DNA of 64,000 nucleotides from positions 124,001 to 188,000 of the forward strand of contig NZ_BKAG01000001.1 of the NCBI RefSeq assembly GCF_007992435.1. Direction: 5' to 3'. The notes beneath the pieces are model-generated. The model saw only the letters and a list, made by a program, of their open reading frames with translations, did not search any database and had not been told where the DNA came from. This document shows, piece after piece, positions 1 through 7,593 of the stretch (positions are counted from its first letter, which is position 1; every line of letters begins with the position of its first letter). This stretch comes from Prosthecobacter gellanilyticus (GTDB lineage: Bacteria; Verrucomicrobiota; Verrucomicrobiia; Verrucomicrobiales; Verrucomicrobiaceae). A program made the position numbers and the translations under genes.

Positions 1-168
1 CAGTCCGTGCTGCTCAGGTGGCACGTCCTCAGACTTCAGCAGAAGGGCTATGTCGTCTTCGCCAGTTGTGTGTGGGAGTTTCGCAGCCGTCGCGCCGTCC
101 AGGACCTCGGCGTCGACGGTGCCTTTGTGAATCTACATCAGACGCCAAAGAGCAGGGCAGCGGCGTAA
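1..168 (+). CDS. C-terminal fragment of a glycerophosphodiester phosphodiesterase-like protein
   Basis: The first 55 codons are open from the window edge to a TAA at 166-168, so the start lies outside. The visible end contains GYVVFASCVWEF followed by GVDGAFVN. This resembles the last beta strands of the GDPD TIM barrel, where a V-W-T-like strand is followed by a G-V-D-G strand near the C-terminus. GDPD enzymes hydrolyse glycerophosphodiesters to glycerol-3-phosphate and an alcohol. The catalytic residues lie upstream and cannot be checked. The assignment rests on these two short motifs only; another TIM-barrel protein is possible. Confidence 0.45.
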   Translation, partial: QSVLLRWHVLRLQQKGYVVFASCVWEFRSRRAVQDLGVDGAFVNLHQTPKSRAAA

Positions 169-190
169 CCTAGGTGTCACCCCGCACACC

Positions 191-499
191 ATGCCAGGCG
201 CCCTATCCATCATCATCGGCATCCTCGCCGTTGCGTTTTTCGTGTGGTTGTTCATCCCCACCAAGTCTACGGCTCCGCCGTCGGATGCCGCCGGAAACCC
301 GCTGATCGATCCGGACGACTCCTACCAGATCGGCATGCTGGTGGGACTGACGGGCGGCTCTATTCCAGACGCGGCGGTCATGCGCTATGCCCTCAGCCGC
401 TTCAAGGAGATCCACGGCAGACCCGCCACCACCCAGGACATCGGCATCGTCCTCGGCCTCATCTCCTCCCAGAACGGCGGAGATGGCACCGAGGTCTAG
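191..499 (+). CDS. small membrane-anchored protein of unknown function
   Basis: A 102-residue protein that starts at ATG 22 bases after the preceding stop. Residues 4-23 form one hydrophobic helix, followed by a Pro/Ser/Thr-rich linker and a soluble acidic-to-neutral segment of about 65 residues that includes LIDPDDSYQIGMLVGL. This suggests a single-pass protein with the C-terminal part on one face of the membrane. No known family is recognised. Close spacing to the upstream gene suggests shared transcription. The 173 bases between this gene and lpdA hold nothing I can name. Confidence 0.6.
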   Translation: MPGALSIIIGILAVAFFVWLFIPTKSTAPPSDAAGNPLIDPDDSYQIGMLVGLTGGSIPDAAVMRYALSRFKEIHGRPATTQDIGIVLGLISSQNGGDGTEV

Positions 500-672
500 G
501 CGGGGCCTCGCGGAACCTGTCCTTGAGGTCCTTTTTGTCCTTCCTCAGGGCATCGCTGTCATCCAAAGCCCCGTCTCACGCGCCCCTCCCCTGCGCACGG
601 GGGCATTCTACGGTTGAACTGCCCCAGCCCCTGCGCTTTTCTCAGGCTGTCATTTCCCCCAACACACCTCAC

Positions 673-2049
673 ATGAACTACGACCTCATCGTCATCGGCG
701 GCGGGCCTGCGGGCTACGTCGGAGCCATCCGCGCAGCGCAACTCGGCAAAAAAGTGGCCTGCGTTGAAAACGACCGCGCAGGGGGCACCTGCCTGAACTG
801 GGGTTGCATTCCTACCAAGGCCCTGCTGAAGAACGCTGAGCTGTACCATACCCTCACGCATCGCGCGGACGAGTTTGGCCTGAAGATCAGCGGCCTGGAG
901 TATGACTGGTCAAAAGTCATCGGCCGCAGCCGTGGCGTCTCTGACAAGCTGAACAAGGGTATCGAGTTCCTCTTCAAGAAAAACAAAGTCGACTACCTCA
1001 AGGGCACCGGCAGCATCCCTGCCGCTGGCAAGGTGGAAGTGACCGCTGCCGACGGTAAAAAGGAAACCCATGAGGCTGCGAACATCCTCATCACCACCGG
1101 TGCGAAGACCCGCCCCATGCCCGGCTTCCCCTTCAATGGCACCACCGTCATTGGCAGCAAAGAGGCCATGACCCTGGCGAAGCAGCCGAAGAGCATCATC
1201 GTCATCGGTGCCGGCGCCATCGGCATCGAGTTCGCCTACTTCTTCAATGCCTACGGCACCAAGGTGACCGTCGTCGAGATGATGCCTGACATCCTCCCGG
1301 TCGAGGACACCGAAGTCAGCAAGACCGTCGAGAAAAGCCTGACCAAGGCCGGCATCCGCATCCTGACCAACACCAAGGTCACCGGCACGTCTGAGGACGG
1401 CAAAGGCGTGAAGATCACCGTCGAAGGCGCCGCCAATGAAACCCTCGAGGCCGAAGTGGCCCTCGTCGCCATCGGCGTGGCCCCCGTGCTGCCCGGCGGC
1501 ATGGAACTGAAGCTCAGCGATCGCGGCTGGCTGCAGACCGACGCCCGCTACCAGACCAACGTCAAAGGCATCTACGGTGCTGGCGATATCATCGGGCCGC
1601 CCTGGCTCGCCCACGTGGCCAGCTATGAGGCCGTGCAGGCGGTCGAAGGCATGTTCACCAAGCACACGCCGAAGAAGGTCGACGTCTTCCCAGGCTGCAC
1701 CTACTGCCATCCGCAGGTGGCCAGCATCGGCCTCACCGAGCGCGCCGCGAAGGAAAAGGGCCTCAAGTACAAGGTGGGCAAGTTCCCTTACCAGGCCAGC
1801 GGCAAGGCCCTCGCAGCCGGCGAGCCGGAAGGCTTCGTGAAGATCATCTACGGCGAGCCGCATGGCGAGATCATCGGCGCCCACATGGTCGGCAGTGAGT
1901 GTACGGAAATGGTGGCCGAGATCGGCCTCGCCATGAACCTCGAAGCCACCTGGGACGAGATCGAAGCCACCATCCACGCCCATCCGACCCTGTCGGAAAT
2001 GGTCAAGGAAGCCACCGAAGTGGCCAAGGGGCATCCGATCCACGTTTAA
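673..2049 (+). CDS. lpdA: dihydrolipoyl dehydrogenase (E3)
   Basis: A 458-residue flavoprotein that reoxidises dihydrolipoamide on the E2 subunits of 2-oxoacid dehydrogenase complexes (or the glycine cleavage H protein) with NAD+. The FAD-binding Rossmann motif GGGPAGY is at residues 9-15. The redox-active disulfide is Cys40/Cys45 in GGTCLNWGCIPTK. A second nucleotide-binding motif, GAGAIGIEF, follows in the middle. The C-terminal dimer-interface motif HPTLSE supplies the catalytic His437 and Glu442. The frame stays open far upstream, but ATG at 673 gives the canonical N-terminus MNYDLIVIGG. The length is normal for the family. No E1 or E2 genes lie in the window, and a strong terminator follows directly, so it appears to be transcribed alone. 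Confidence 0.96.
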   Translation: MNYDLIVIGGGPAGYVGAIRAAQLGKKVACVENDRAGGTCLNWGCIPTKALLKNAELYHTLTHRADEFGLKISGLEYDWSKVIGRSRGVSDKLNKGIEFLFKKNKVDYLKGTGSIPAAGKVEVTAADGKKETHEAANILITTGAKTRPMPGFPFNGTTVIGSKEAMTLAKQPKSIIVIGAGAIGIEFAYFFNAYGTKVTVVEMMPDILPVEDTEVSKTVEKSLTKAGIRILTNTKVTGTSEDGKGVKITVEGAANETLEAEVALVAIGVAPVLPGGMELKLSDRGWLQTDARYQTNVKGIYGAGDIIGPPWLAHVASYEAVQAVEGMFTKHTPKKVDVFPGCTYCHPQVASIGLTERAAKEKGLKYKVGKFPYQASGKALAAGEPEGFVKIIYGEPHGEIIGAHMVGSECTEMVAEIGLAMNLEATWDEIEATIHAHPTLSEMVKEATEVAKGHPIHV

Positions 2050-2078
2050 TTCTCAGTTTAAAACCCTCCTCAAACGGC

Positions 2079-2120
2079 CTGACGGCATCCTGAACCATTC
2101 AGGGTGCCGTCAGTTTTTTT
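2079..2120 (+). terminator. rho-independent terminator of lpdA
   Basis: A near-perfect hairpin 30 bases after the lpdA stop. The left arm CTGACGGCA-CCTGAA (2079-2094) pairs with TTCAGG-TGCCGTCAG (2098-2113), with a three-base loop and one mismatch. A run of seven T follows (2114-2120). Confidence 0.92.
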
Positions 2121-2245
2121 GGGGACCTATGCTTGAAGGTTGTTTCCGACGTTAAACCCATCATCGTGATGTCCGGTGCGGCAGACTGAAAACAGAAGCG
2201 GTTCGCACAGAACGGGTCTAACGTGCGCCCATCTCCACACTGCCC

Positions 2246-2482
2246 ATGATCAGATTCGGCTCTGGCTACAGCAATCGCGAATTCTTCGAGTTCATCAAAC
2301 TCCTGACCGCAGGATGGCGCTATATTTTGTCGGCTTCCTACCGCCGCGAGCAGCATGGTGAGTGGCGCAAACGTGGCGGTGGATTTGCGGTGATGTATGG
2401 TGTAATCTCCCGCTTTCTAGGCTTCGTGTTTTCCCTGCTACTGCTCGGCTTGTTGGCGTGGCTGGTTTGGGGCAAAGAATAG
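2246..2482 (+). CDS. small protein with one C-terminal membrane helix
   Basis: A 78-residue product. The basic, aromatic first half (residues 1-45) is followed by a strongly hydrophobic helix, FLGFVFSLLLLGLLAWLVW, at about 58-76 that ends in a short charged tail. It could be a tail-anchored protein. It lies in the same direction as the two membrane-protein genes downstream and probably belongs with them. No family is recognised. The ORF is short, so its reality rests on the well-formed membrane helix and the context. Confidence 0.5.
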   Translation: MIRFGSGYSNREFFEFIKLLTAGWRYILSASYRREQHGEWRKRGGGFAVMYGVISRFLGFVFSLLLLGLLAWLVWGKE

Positions 2483-2548
2483 GGACTCGGTTCCTTGCAG
2501 TTCATGACGGCTTGACCCAGCCTTCCCATTTGAAGTAGGTGTGTGCCG

Positions 2549-3142
2549 ATGATCGCTGCCTACAATCGTGCCCAAATCCTCAAAGCCATCGGTCTGATTG
2601 TCTTGAGCATTGTTTGTTATGGGATCGCCTGGCTGTTCTTTGCCTATGGCCTGGCTATTATCTTCCACATGCTGAGCCTTTCCGGAGCGTGGTTGTCCTG
2701 GGTGGCACCGGCCGCGATGCTGGTGATCACCTGGTCAGGCTACCGGCAATGGCAGAAGGGAGATGGCTTTAAAAGCTATGTCGAGTCGTCCCTCTTCCAC
2801 GATCTGGGCGATGACAGTGGTAGTGCGGTTTGGACAGACATCTATGCCCACCGTGTCACCGGCCCCGCGTACGTCATCAGCCAGATCTGTTTGGGTGGAC
2901 CTCTGTTTCTTCTCAAGGCCTGGAAACATCTCCAGCAGCGTCTCACGGCCGAATCTGGTTTGGAAACTCGCCTTCAGCAGGTGCTCACGACCCTACGAAC
3001 CGCCAACAAATGGCAGTCCATCGATGAGTATCCCAGTGATCGACGCGAGATCTTGATGCTGGCCCAGATGAAGCAGATCGATTTCAGTGCTCACAAAGGA
3101 ACCCCTCGCATCAAGGCCTCGCCTCCCGCTCATGGAGTTTGA
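2549..3142 (+). CDS. membrane protein of unknown function
   Basis: About 197 residues from the ATG at 2549; a GTG two codons earlier (2543) is also possible. Two hydrophobic helices (roughly residues 13-37 and 42-62) form a hairpin. A cytoplasmic-looking, charged C-terminal domain of about 130 residues follows, rich in Leu, Gln and Arg. An AGGT about eight bases before the ATG could serve as ribosome-binding site. The next gene starts 11 bases before this stop, so the two are translationally coupled. I do not recognise the family. Confidence 0.65.
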   Translation: MIAAYNRAQILKAIGLIVLSIVCYGIAWLFFAYGLAIIFHMLSLSGAWLSWVAPAAMLVITWSGYRQWQKGDGFKSYVESSLFHDLGDDSGSAVWTDIYAHRVTGPAYVISQICLGGPLFLLKAWKHLQQRLTAESGLETRLQQVLTTLRTANKWQSIDEYPSDRREILMLAQMKQIDFSAHKGTPRIKASPPAHGV

Positions 3143-3503
3143 TTTCAGTCTTCGCCGAGTGCTGCTTGTAGCAGCGCTGTTAGGCATCTTCGCAGCCCTG
3201 GGCGGATTCACCGCGCCTCAGCCTCGCGAGGAGTACAGCACATCACGGGTCCGCAAGGCGTGGCTCATGTGCATTGTGCTCTTTGTCGGAGGCGCCGTAT
3301 CCGCCACGGTCATCGAGCACACCGTCGGCCACATGGATCCGACGAATCTACGGCCTGCCTACATCTTCATCGGAGTCATCTTGATGATTGCCGGTGCTCT
3401 GTGGTTGAGGTCAATGAAGGAGGGCATAGAACCCGCGCCACGACGAACGGCCTGGCATCAAAGCAGCCTCGGAGAGGCGAAAGGAAATAGCGCACGGTTT
3501 TAA
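3132..3503 (+). CDS. three-helix membrane protein whose tail runs into a repeat element
   Basis: A 123-residue protein starting at ATG 3132, which overlaps the preceding stop by 11 bases; a longer upstream start is possible but would overlap further. Hydrophobic helices lie near residues 9-28, 43-62 and 75-95. The last 15 or so codons are read from the left arm of the inverted-repeat element at 3449-3783, and the stop codon lies inside that arm. The repeat has therefore probably replaced or extended the original C-terminus. No family is recognised. Confidence 0.6.
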   Translation: MEFDFSLRRVLLVAALLGIFAALGGFTAPQPREEYSTSRVRKAWLMCIVLFVGGAVSATVIEHTVGHMDPTNLRPAYIFIGVILMIAGALWLRSMKEGIEPAPRRTAWHQSSLGEAKGNSARF

Positions 3504-3783
3504 CCGTGCGTCACGGCGTGATCCACCCGTGAATGACCCAGAGTCCCGGGAGGGACGAAAGAGGTTTTCTTCCGCCTTACAACAAGGTCATCGGTAAAGG
3601 GCCATGCCTTGATGAAGGTAAGATCAAGCTCGCCTGATGACGCTTCGCAAATCAAGGATGCATTCAACATCTCTTTCGTCCCTTCCGGGACTTTGAATCC
3701 AATGGGTGCATGCGCTGCGCTAACGCACGGCTGAAGCCGTGCGCTATTTCCTTTCGCCTCTGCCGAGGCTTCGATGACCAGCC
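3449..3783 (+). repeat. long imperfect inverted repeat (REP/MITE-like) between convergent genes
   Basis: The left arm at about 3449-3565 and the right arm at about 3668-3783 are reverse complements with few mismatches. They share GGCGAAAGGAAATAGCGCAC (left 3476-3495) and a second block, AGTCCCGG-AGGGACGAAAGAG (left about 3542-3563). Each arm also contains its own small hairpin (GCACGG-4 nt-CCGTGC). The arms flank about 100 bases without an ORF. The element ends the upstream plus-strand gene and stops 15 bases before the pfkA stop on the other strand. No transposase gene is associated. Confidence 0.85.
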
Positions 3784-3798
3784 AGCCTAACTAAAGCT

Positions 3799-4944
3799 CT
3801 ACCAGTTCGCCAGATCATCATGCAGCGCATCCATCGCGCGGGAATGGATGGAGCGCTCGGGAAGGTCCGGACAACCAAACGGCACGATCTCCACCTTGTT
3901 GTAGCGCAGGGCGGTGATGCCGTTTTTGCCGTTCGAGTCCAGGAGGGACTTCCAGGCTTCCTCGGCGAAGCGTGCTGCGAGAATGCAGTCTCCCGGCGTG
4001 GCGTGACCACCGCGCTGAAGGTGACCGAGCACGGACGGACGGACTTCGAGATCCGGGAACGGAGCGCCGGCACGCTGGAAGTAGGCCTGGAATGCATCCC
4101 GCAGGATGTAGGCACCATTGCGCTTCTGCTCGGGCTCAAACTTCACACCTTCCGCGATAAGCACGATGGCATGCCCGCGGCCGCGGGTCATGGCGCCTTC
4201 GATCTTCTCAGCCAGACCGCGCATGCGGGATTCCGTCAAGGCGCCGCTTTCAGGCGTGATCACCATCTCCGCGCCGGAAGCCAGGGCGGCCATGCGGGCG
4301 AGATCGCCGCTCTCGCGGCCCATGGTTTCCAGCACCATCACGCGGCGATGGCTGCGCGCGGTGTCGATGAAATGATCGACCGCCCACACCAAAGTATGCA
4401 CCGCTGTGTCGACGCCGAGAGACATCTCGGTGAACTGGAGATCGTTGTCGATCGTGGCCGGCACGCCGATGATGCGGAGATTGCTCTCCTCAGCCAGCAG
4501 GCGGGCACCGGTGAGGGAGCCATCACCACCGCTGATGATCAGGGAGCCGACGCCGAGCTTGCCCAGCAGGTCGATGACCTCGCGGCGCACCTCCGGCTTG
4601 TGGAAGTCCAGGCAGCGGGCGGAGCCCAGGATGGTGCCGCCTTTGCCCATGATGCCAGACACGCTGGCGTGGTCCATCTGGATGATGTTTTGCTGCGCAT
4701 CAATGAGGCCGCGGTTGCCGATGTTGCGCTCGATCTCCTGCTTCAGGCGGACGAGGCCGTCGGTATCAGCATTGACCTGGCGGGCGGCGCGGACGAGGCC
4801 GCGATAGCCATCGCGGATGCCGAGAACGGGAACCTGATGCCGGTTCAGCCCCAGGCGCACCACGGCGCGCAGGAAGGCATTCATACCAGGGGCATCGCCG
4901 CCACTGCACAGGACGGCCACGGGACTTTCGGAAGAGAGGGACAT
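3799..4944 (-). CDS. pfkA: 6-phosphofructokinase
   Basis: A 381-residue glycolytic enzyme that phosphorylates fructose 6-phosphate. The N-terminal phosphate-binding loop GGDAPGMN is at residues 15-22. GGDGS (139-143) is the form found in ATP-dependent enzymes; pyrophosphate enzymes usually carry GGDD. The catalytic TIDND follows at 164-168, with Asp166 as the base. MGRESGD lies further on. The preceding residue of the TIDND motif is Ala rather than the usual Gly (ATP) or Lys (PPi). The protein is about 60 residues longer than the E. coli enzyme, partly from extra sequence around residues 55-105. The gene is divergent from the NosR-like gene and convergent with the small membrane-protein genes. 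Confidence 0.95.
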   Translation of the reverse strand: MSLSSESPVAVLCSGGDAPGMNAFLRAVVRLGLNRHQVPVLGIRDGYRGLVRAARQVNADTDGLVRLKQEIERNIGNRGLIDAQQNIIQMDHASVSGIMGKGGTILGSARCLDFHKPEVRREVIDLLGKLGVGSLIISGGDGSLTGARLLAEESNLRIIGVPATIDNDLQFTEMSLGVDTAVHTLVWAVDHFIDTARSHRRVMVLETMGRESGDLARMAALASGAEMVITPESGALTESRMRGLAEKIEGAMTRGRGHAIVLIAEGVKFEPEQKRNGAYILRDAFQAYFQRAGAPFPDLEVRPSVLGHLQRGGHATPGDCILAARFAEEAWKSLLDSNGKNGITALRYNKVEIVPFGCPDLPERSIHSRAMDALHDDLANW

Positions 4945-5087
4945 GGTTGGGGGAACCGCAGGCGGGAAAATTCACGGGGTACCCATCCGGCGGGGGGCCA
5001 GTCATAGCGGGCCGCGCCCGGGTGGCAAGCCAACGCTTGCGACATCCATGCGTGACAGCAGTCCACTCCCTGCGCAAATTTAAGAAC

Positions 5088-6758
5088 ATGCTGCCCAAAA
5101 CTGCCCGCGCCCTGTTCATCCGCCTCTGGCGGGTGGGCCTGCTCGTGGCGGCGGTGCTGGTCATACGGGACGCGGTGCAGACCCGGGAGCGCCTGGAGGC
5201 AGCGGCCGCGCTGACCCCGGAGCGGCTGCGGGATTTTTTTCCGGACATCGACCACCTCGGCGAACCCAACCCCAGCAATGGCTGGCGCACAGCTTTTGAC
5301 CGGCGGGACAGGTCTCTGGGTTATGTGACAACCACCGCGCCGGAGTCTGACAAGATCATCGGATACTCAGGACCCAGCCACTGCCTGCTGGTTTTCGACA
5401 TGAAGGGCCTGGTCACGGGTGTGCGGCTGCTGAAAAGCTACGATACCACCGAGCATGTGGCTGAAGTGGTGGCGGATCGGAAATTTTTCACGCAGTTCAA
5501 GGCCATGAAGCCGGGTGGCGAGATTCCCGAAAAGCTGCATGCGGTCACCGGTGCCACATTGACCAGCGCCGCGATCACGCAGGGTGTGCTGGCCAAACTG
5601 GGCCGCGCCTCCGGTACCTCGCTGCGTTTTCCCGAAGAGATCACCGTGGAGGAAGTGACCCGCCTGGAACCTGCCGCGAAGCGGCTCGAAATTTCCAAGC
5701 AGCATCCAGGAGGCTGGGATGTGCTGGATGAAGCGGGGAAAAAACTCGCCATCGCCGTGCGCACCTCACCCGTGGCGGACAGCATCGTCGGTTACAAGGG
5801 GCCGACAGACACCTTGATGCTTCTCGATGCCACCGGCACCACGCTGAAGCGCATCGCCATCCGCAAGAGCTATGAGACGAAGCGTTATCTGGCCTATGTC
5901 ACGGGCGATGACTACTTCTTGAATCTCTTCAACGAAAAGACTCTGGAGAAACTGGCGGACATCGACTTCAAGGAAGCAAAGGTCGAGGGTGTCTCCGGCG
6001 CCACTGAGACGAGCTGGTCTGTGGCGGAGAGCCTGAAGCGCCGCGCGCAGAACCTGCTGGAGGCAAAGCCCTCCGGCTGGCTGCGGCAGATCCGCTGGCG
6101 CTGGCAGGACACCGGGCACGTGGTGGTCATCATCTCCGCGCTGCTCATGGCCTTCACTCATCTGCGCGGCATCAGTTGGATGCGCCATTTGCATCATCTT
6201 TTGTTAGTCCTTTACGGCGGTTTCATGGCGGGGGAGCTGCTTTCCCAAGGCCTGCTCACAGGCTGGGCCGCGCATGGCACACCCTGGAAGAGTGCTCCTG
6301 GCTTCCTGATCCTCGCGGCATTCGCGCTCTTGGGGCCTGTCTTCACCAGCAAGCATCTGTACTGCCATCACATCTGCGCGCATGGAGCCCTGCAGCAGCT
6401 TCTGGCGCGTCGTTTGAAGGTACGCTGGCATGTGTCACCACGCCTGGAACGCGTGCTGACGACTCTGCCCTTTGTTTTGCTCGCGTTGGTGCTGGTGAGC
6501 GTGGTTCTGGGATGGTCGGTGGATCTCAATTCGCTCGAGCCCTTTGATGCTTATGTCTTCCGCATCGCTGGTTGGGCCACGCTGACCATCGCCGTGGTCG
6601 GACTCATCGCCTCGCTGTTCCAGCCGCTGGCCTACTGCAAGTATGGCTGCCCCACGGGGGCCCTCTTCAAGCTGCTACGTTTCACCGGTGATGGTGATCG
6701 GTTAGGCCTGAAGGACTGGCTGGCCGCAGGCCTGCTGGCACTCGCGTTTCTAGTCTGA
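5088..6758 (+). CDS. NosR-like membrane protein with two FMN-binding domains and a polyferredoxin-type membrane region
   Basis: A 556-residue protein from ATG 5088 (earlier in-frame starts give no sensible N-terminus). A membrane anchor at residues 11-27 is followed by two tandem exported FMN-binding domains. Each ends in the covalent-flavin motif: TGATLT at 154-159 and SGATET at 303-308, where the last Thr would carry FMN. Helices from about 344 onward hold two Cys-x3-Cys pairs (C426/C430 and C517/C521; the second is CKYGCP) like those that bind Fe-S clusters in the NosR/NapH membrane domain. The usual C-terminal ferredoxin domain is absent. I infer electron transfer from the quinone or cytoplasmic side to periplasmic flavin. 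A flavin-transferase (ApbE) gene lies two genes downstream, which fits the need for FMN attachment. Confidence 0.85.
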   Translation: MLPKTARALFIRLWRVGLLVAAVLVIRDAVQTRERLEAAAALTPERLRDFFPDIDHLGEPNPSNGWRTAFDRRDRSLGYVTTTAPESDKIIGYSGPSHCLLVFDMKGLVTGVRLLKSYDTTEHVAEVVADRKFFTQFKAMKPGGEIPEKLHAVTGATLTSAAITQGVLAKLGRASGTSLRFPEEITVEEVTRLEPAAKRLEISKQHPGGWDVLDEAGKKLAIAVRTSPVADSIVGYKGPTDTLMLLDATGTTLKRIAIRKSYETKRYLAYVTGDDYFLNLFNEKTLEKLADIDFKEAKVEGVSGATETSWSVAESLKRRAQNLLEAKPSGWLRQIRWRWQDTGHVVVIISALLMAFTHLRGISWMRHLHHLLLVLYGGFMAGELLSQGLLTGWAAHGTPWKSAPGFLILAAFALLGPVFTSKHLYCHHICAHGALQQLLARRLKVRWHVSPRLERVLTTLPFVLLALVLVSVVLGWSVDLNSLEPFDAYVFRIAGWATLTIAVVGLIASLFQPLAYCKYGCPTGALFKLLRFTGDGDRLGLKDWLAAGLLALAFLV

Positions 6759-6793
6759 AAACGCACCGTTTATCTGCGCATGCAAGCACGTTG

Positions 6794-6808
6794 GATTGCG
6801 ATGCAATC
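6794..6808 (+). promoter_or_regulatory. possible operator: short palindrome before the small exported protein
   Basis: GATTGC-gat-GCAATC is a perfect 6-3-6 palindrome 36 bases after the NosR-like gene and 96 bases before the next start, in a 145-base gap. It could be a regulator site or chance. No promoter can be assigned with confidence. Confidence 0.25.
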
Positions 6809-6903
6809 TCAGCACAGATCCTTCAAGATGAAACAATTGTCATGAATGAACAGGAGCGCGTAAAGAGTGCTCTATCCGCTCACATCTCTCTCTCCCTTTT
6901 CTC

Positions 6904-7395
6904 ATGCGGCGCTCCCTGCTTCATCGTCTCACCGGCCTGTTCCTGTTGCTGGCTCATGCCATCGCCGGTACGTCTGCCCTGCCCGCGATCACGACGCTGG
7001 CCGCAGATCTGGAAGGCAGCCATGCGGTCATGGTGTCCCGCAGCGAGCAGGGCACCCAGGTCGTGCTTCACCATCGCGAGCATGAGTACACACCCGCCGT
7101 GGAAGACCATGCGAATGTGGTGGCGCGTGTCATCGTGCGGCTGTGCAGCAGCTCCCAGGAGGGAGATCACCGGCTCTCCACGGAAGCGCTGAGCTCCGGT
7201 CTCACCGAGGAGACGGTGAAGCAGGTCCGCGCGAAAAAGCAGGCAGAGTGTGACTCGTTCATGAGCTGCCAGCCTTGGATGCCCCAGGCATGCCTGCTGA
7301 CCGCAAACACCTTTTCCAATGACATCCAAAGAAGTCATGTCGCCACGCTGCGGAGCATCCAGGTGATGCTGCGCAGTGTGCGTTTGATGGTCTGA
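6904..7395 (+). CDS. exported protein of unknown function in the flavin/polyketide locus
   Basis: A 163-residue protein with an N-terminal signal sequence: RR near the start, a hydrophobic core at about 9-22, and a likely cleavage after the Ala-rich stretch near residue 27. The mature part has a His-rich strand, VVLHHREHEY, near 53-62 that could bind metal or haem, and three Cys near 114-128 (AECDSFMSCQPWMPQAC). No family is recognised. It sits between the FMN protein and the ApbE fusion on the same strand, so an accessory periplasmic role in the same redox system is plausible but unproven. Confidence 0.65.
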   Translation: MRRSLLHRLTGLFLLLAHAIAGTSALPAITTLAADLEGSHAVMVSRSEQGTQVVLHHREHEYTPAVEDHANVVARVIVRLCSSSQEGDHRLSTEALSSGLTEETVKQVRAKKQAECDSFMSCQPWMPQACLLTANTFSNDIQRSHVATLRSIQVMLRSVRLMV

Positions 7396-7593
7396 AGAAC
7401 AGCGGAGCCATGCTCCGCGACCTGAGTCCGGGAGGCTCACGCTGCGTGACAATACCGTCATGTAGAGCCTGCCCGCTTGCGGCCTGGAGGCCCTGAACCA
7501 ACCTTACCTCCTGCCCTGGCCTCTCACTGCGCCTGCCGCTCATGCGGCTTTCAGAATGCGCTTCATTCCATCTCAGACTGCTTTCGATGCCTT

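Noticed and set aside
910-2043. 377-codon open frame on the minus strand opposite lpdA
   Set aside because: Rich in Gly, Asp, His and Arg with no domain; a shadow of GC-rich codon use in lpdA, which has all catalytic motifs.
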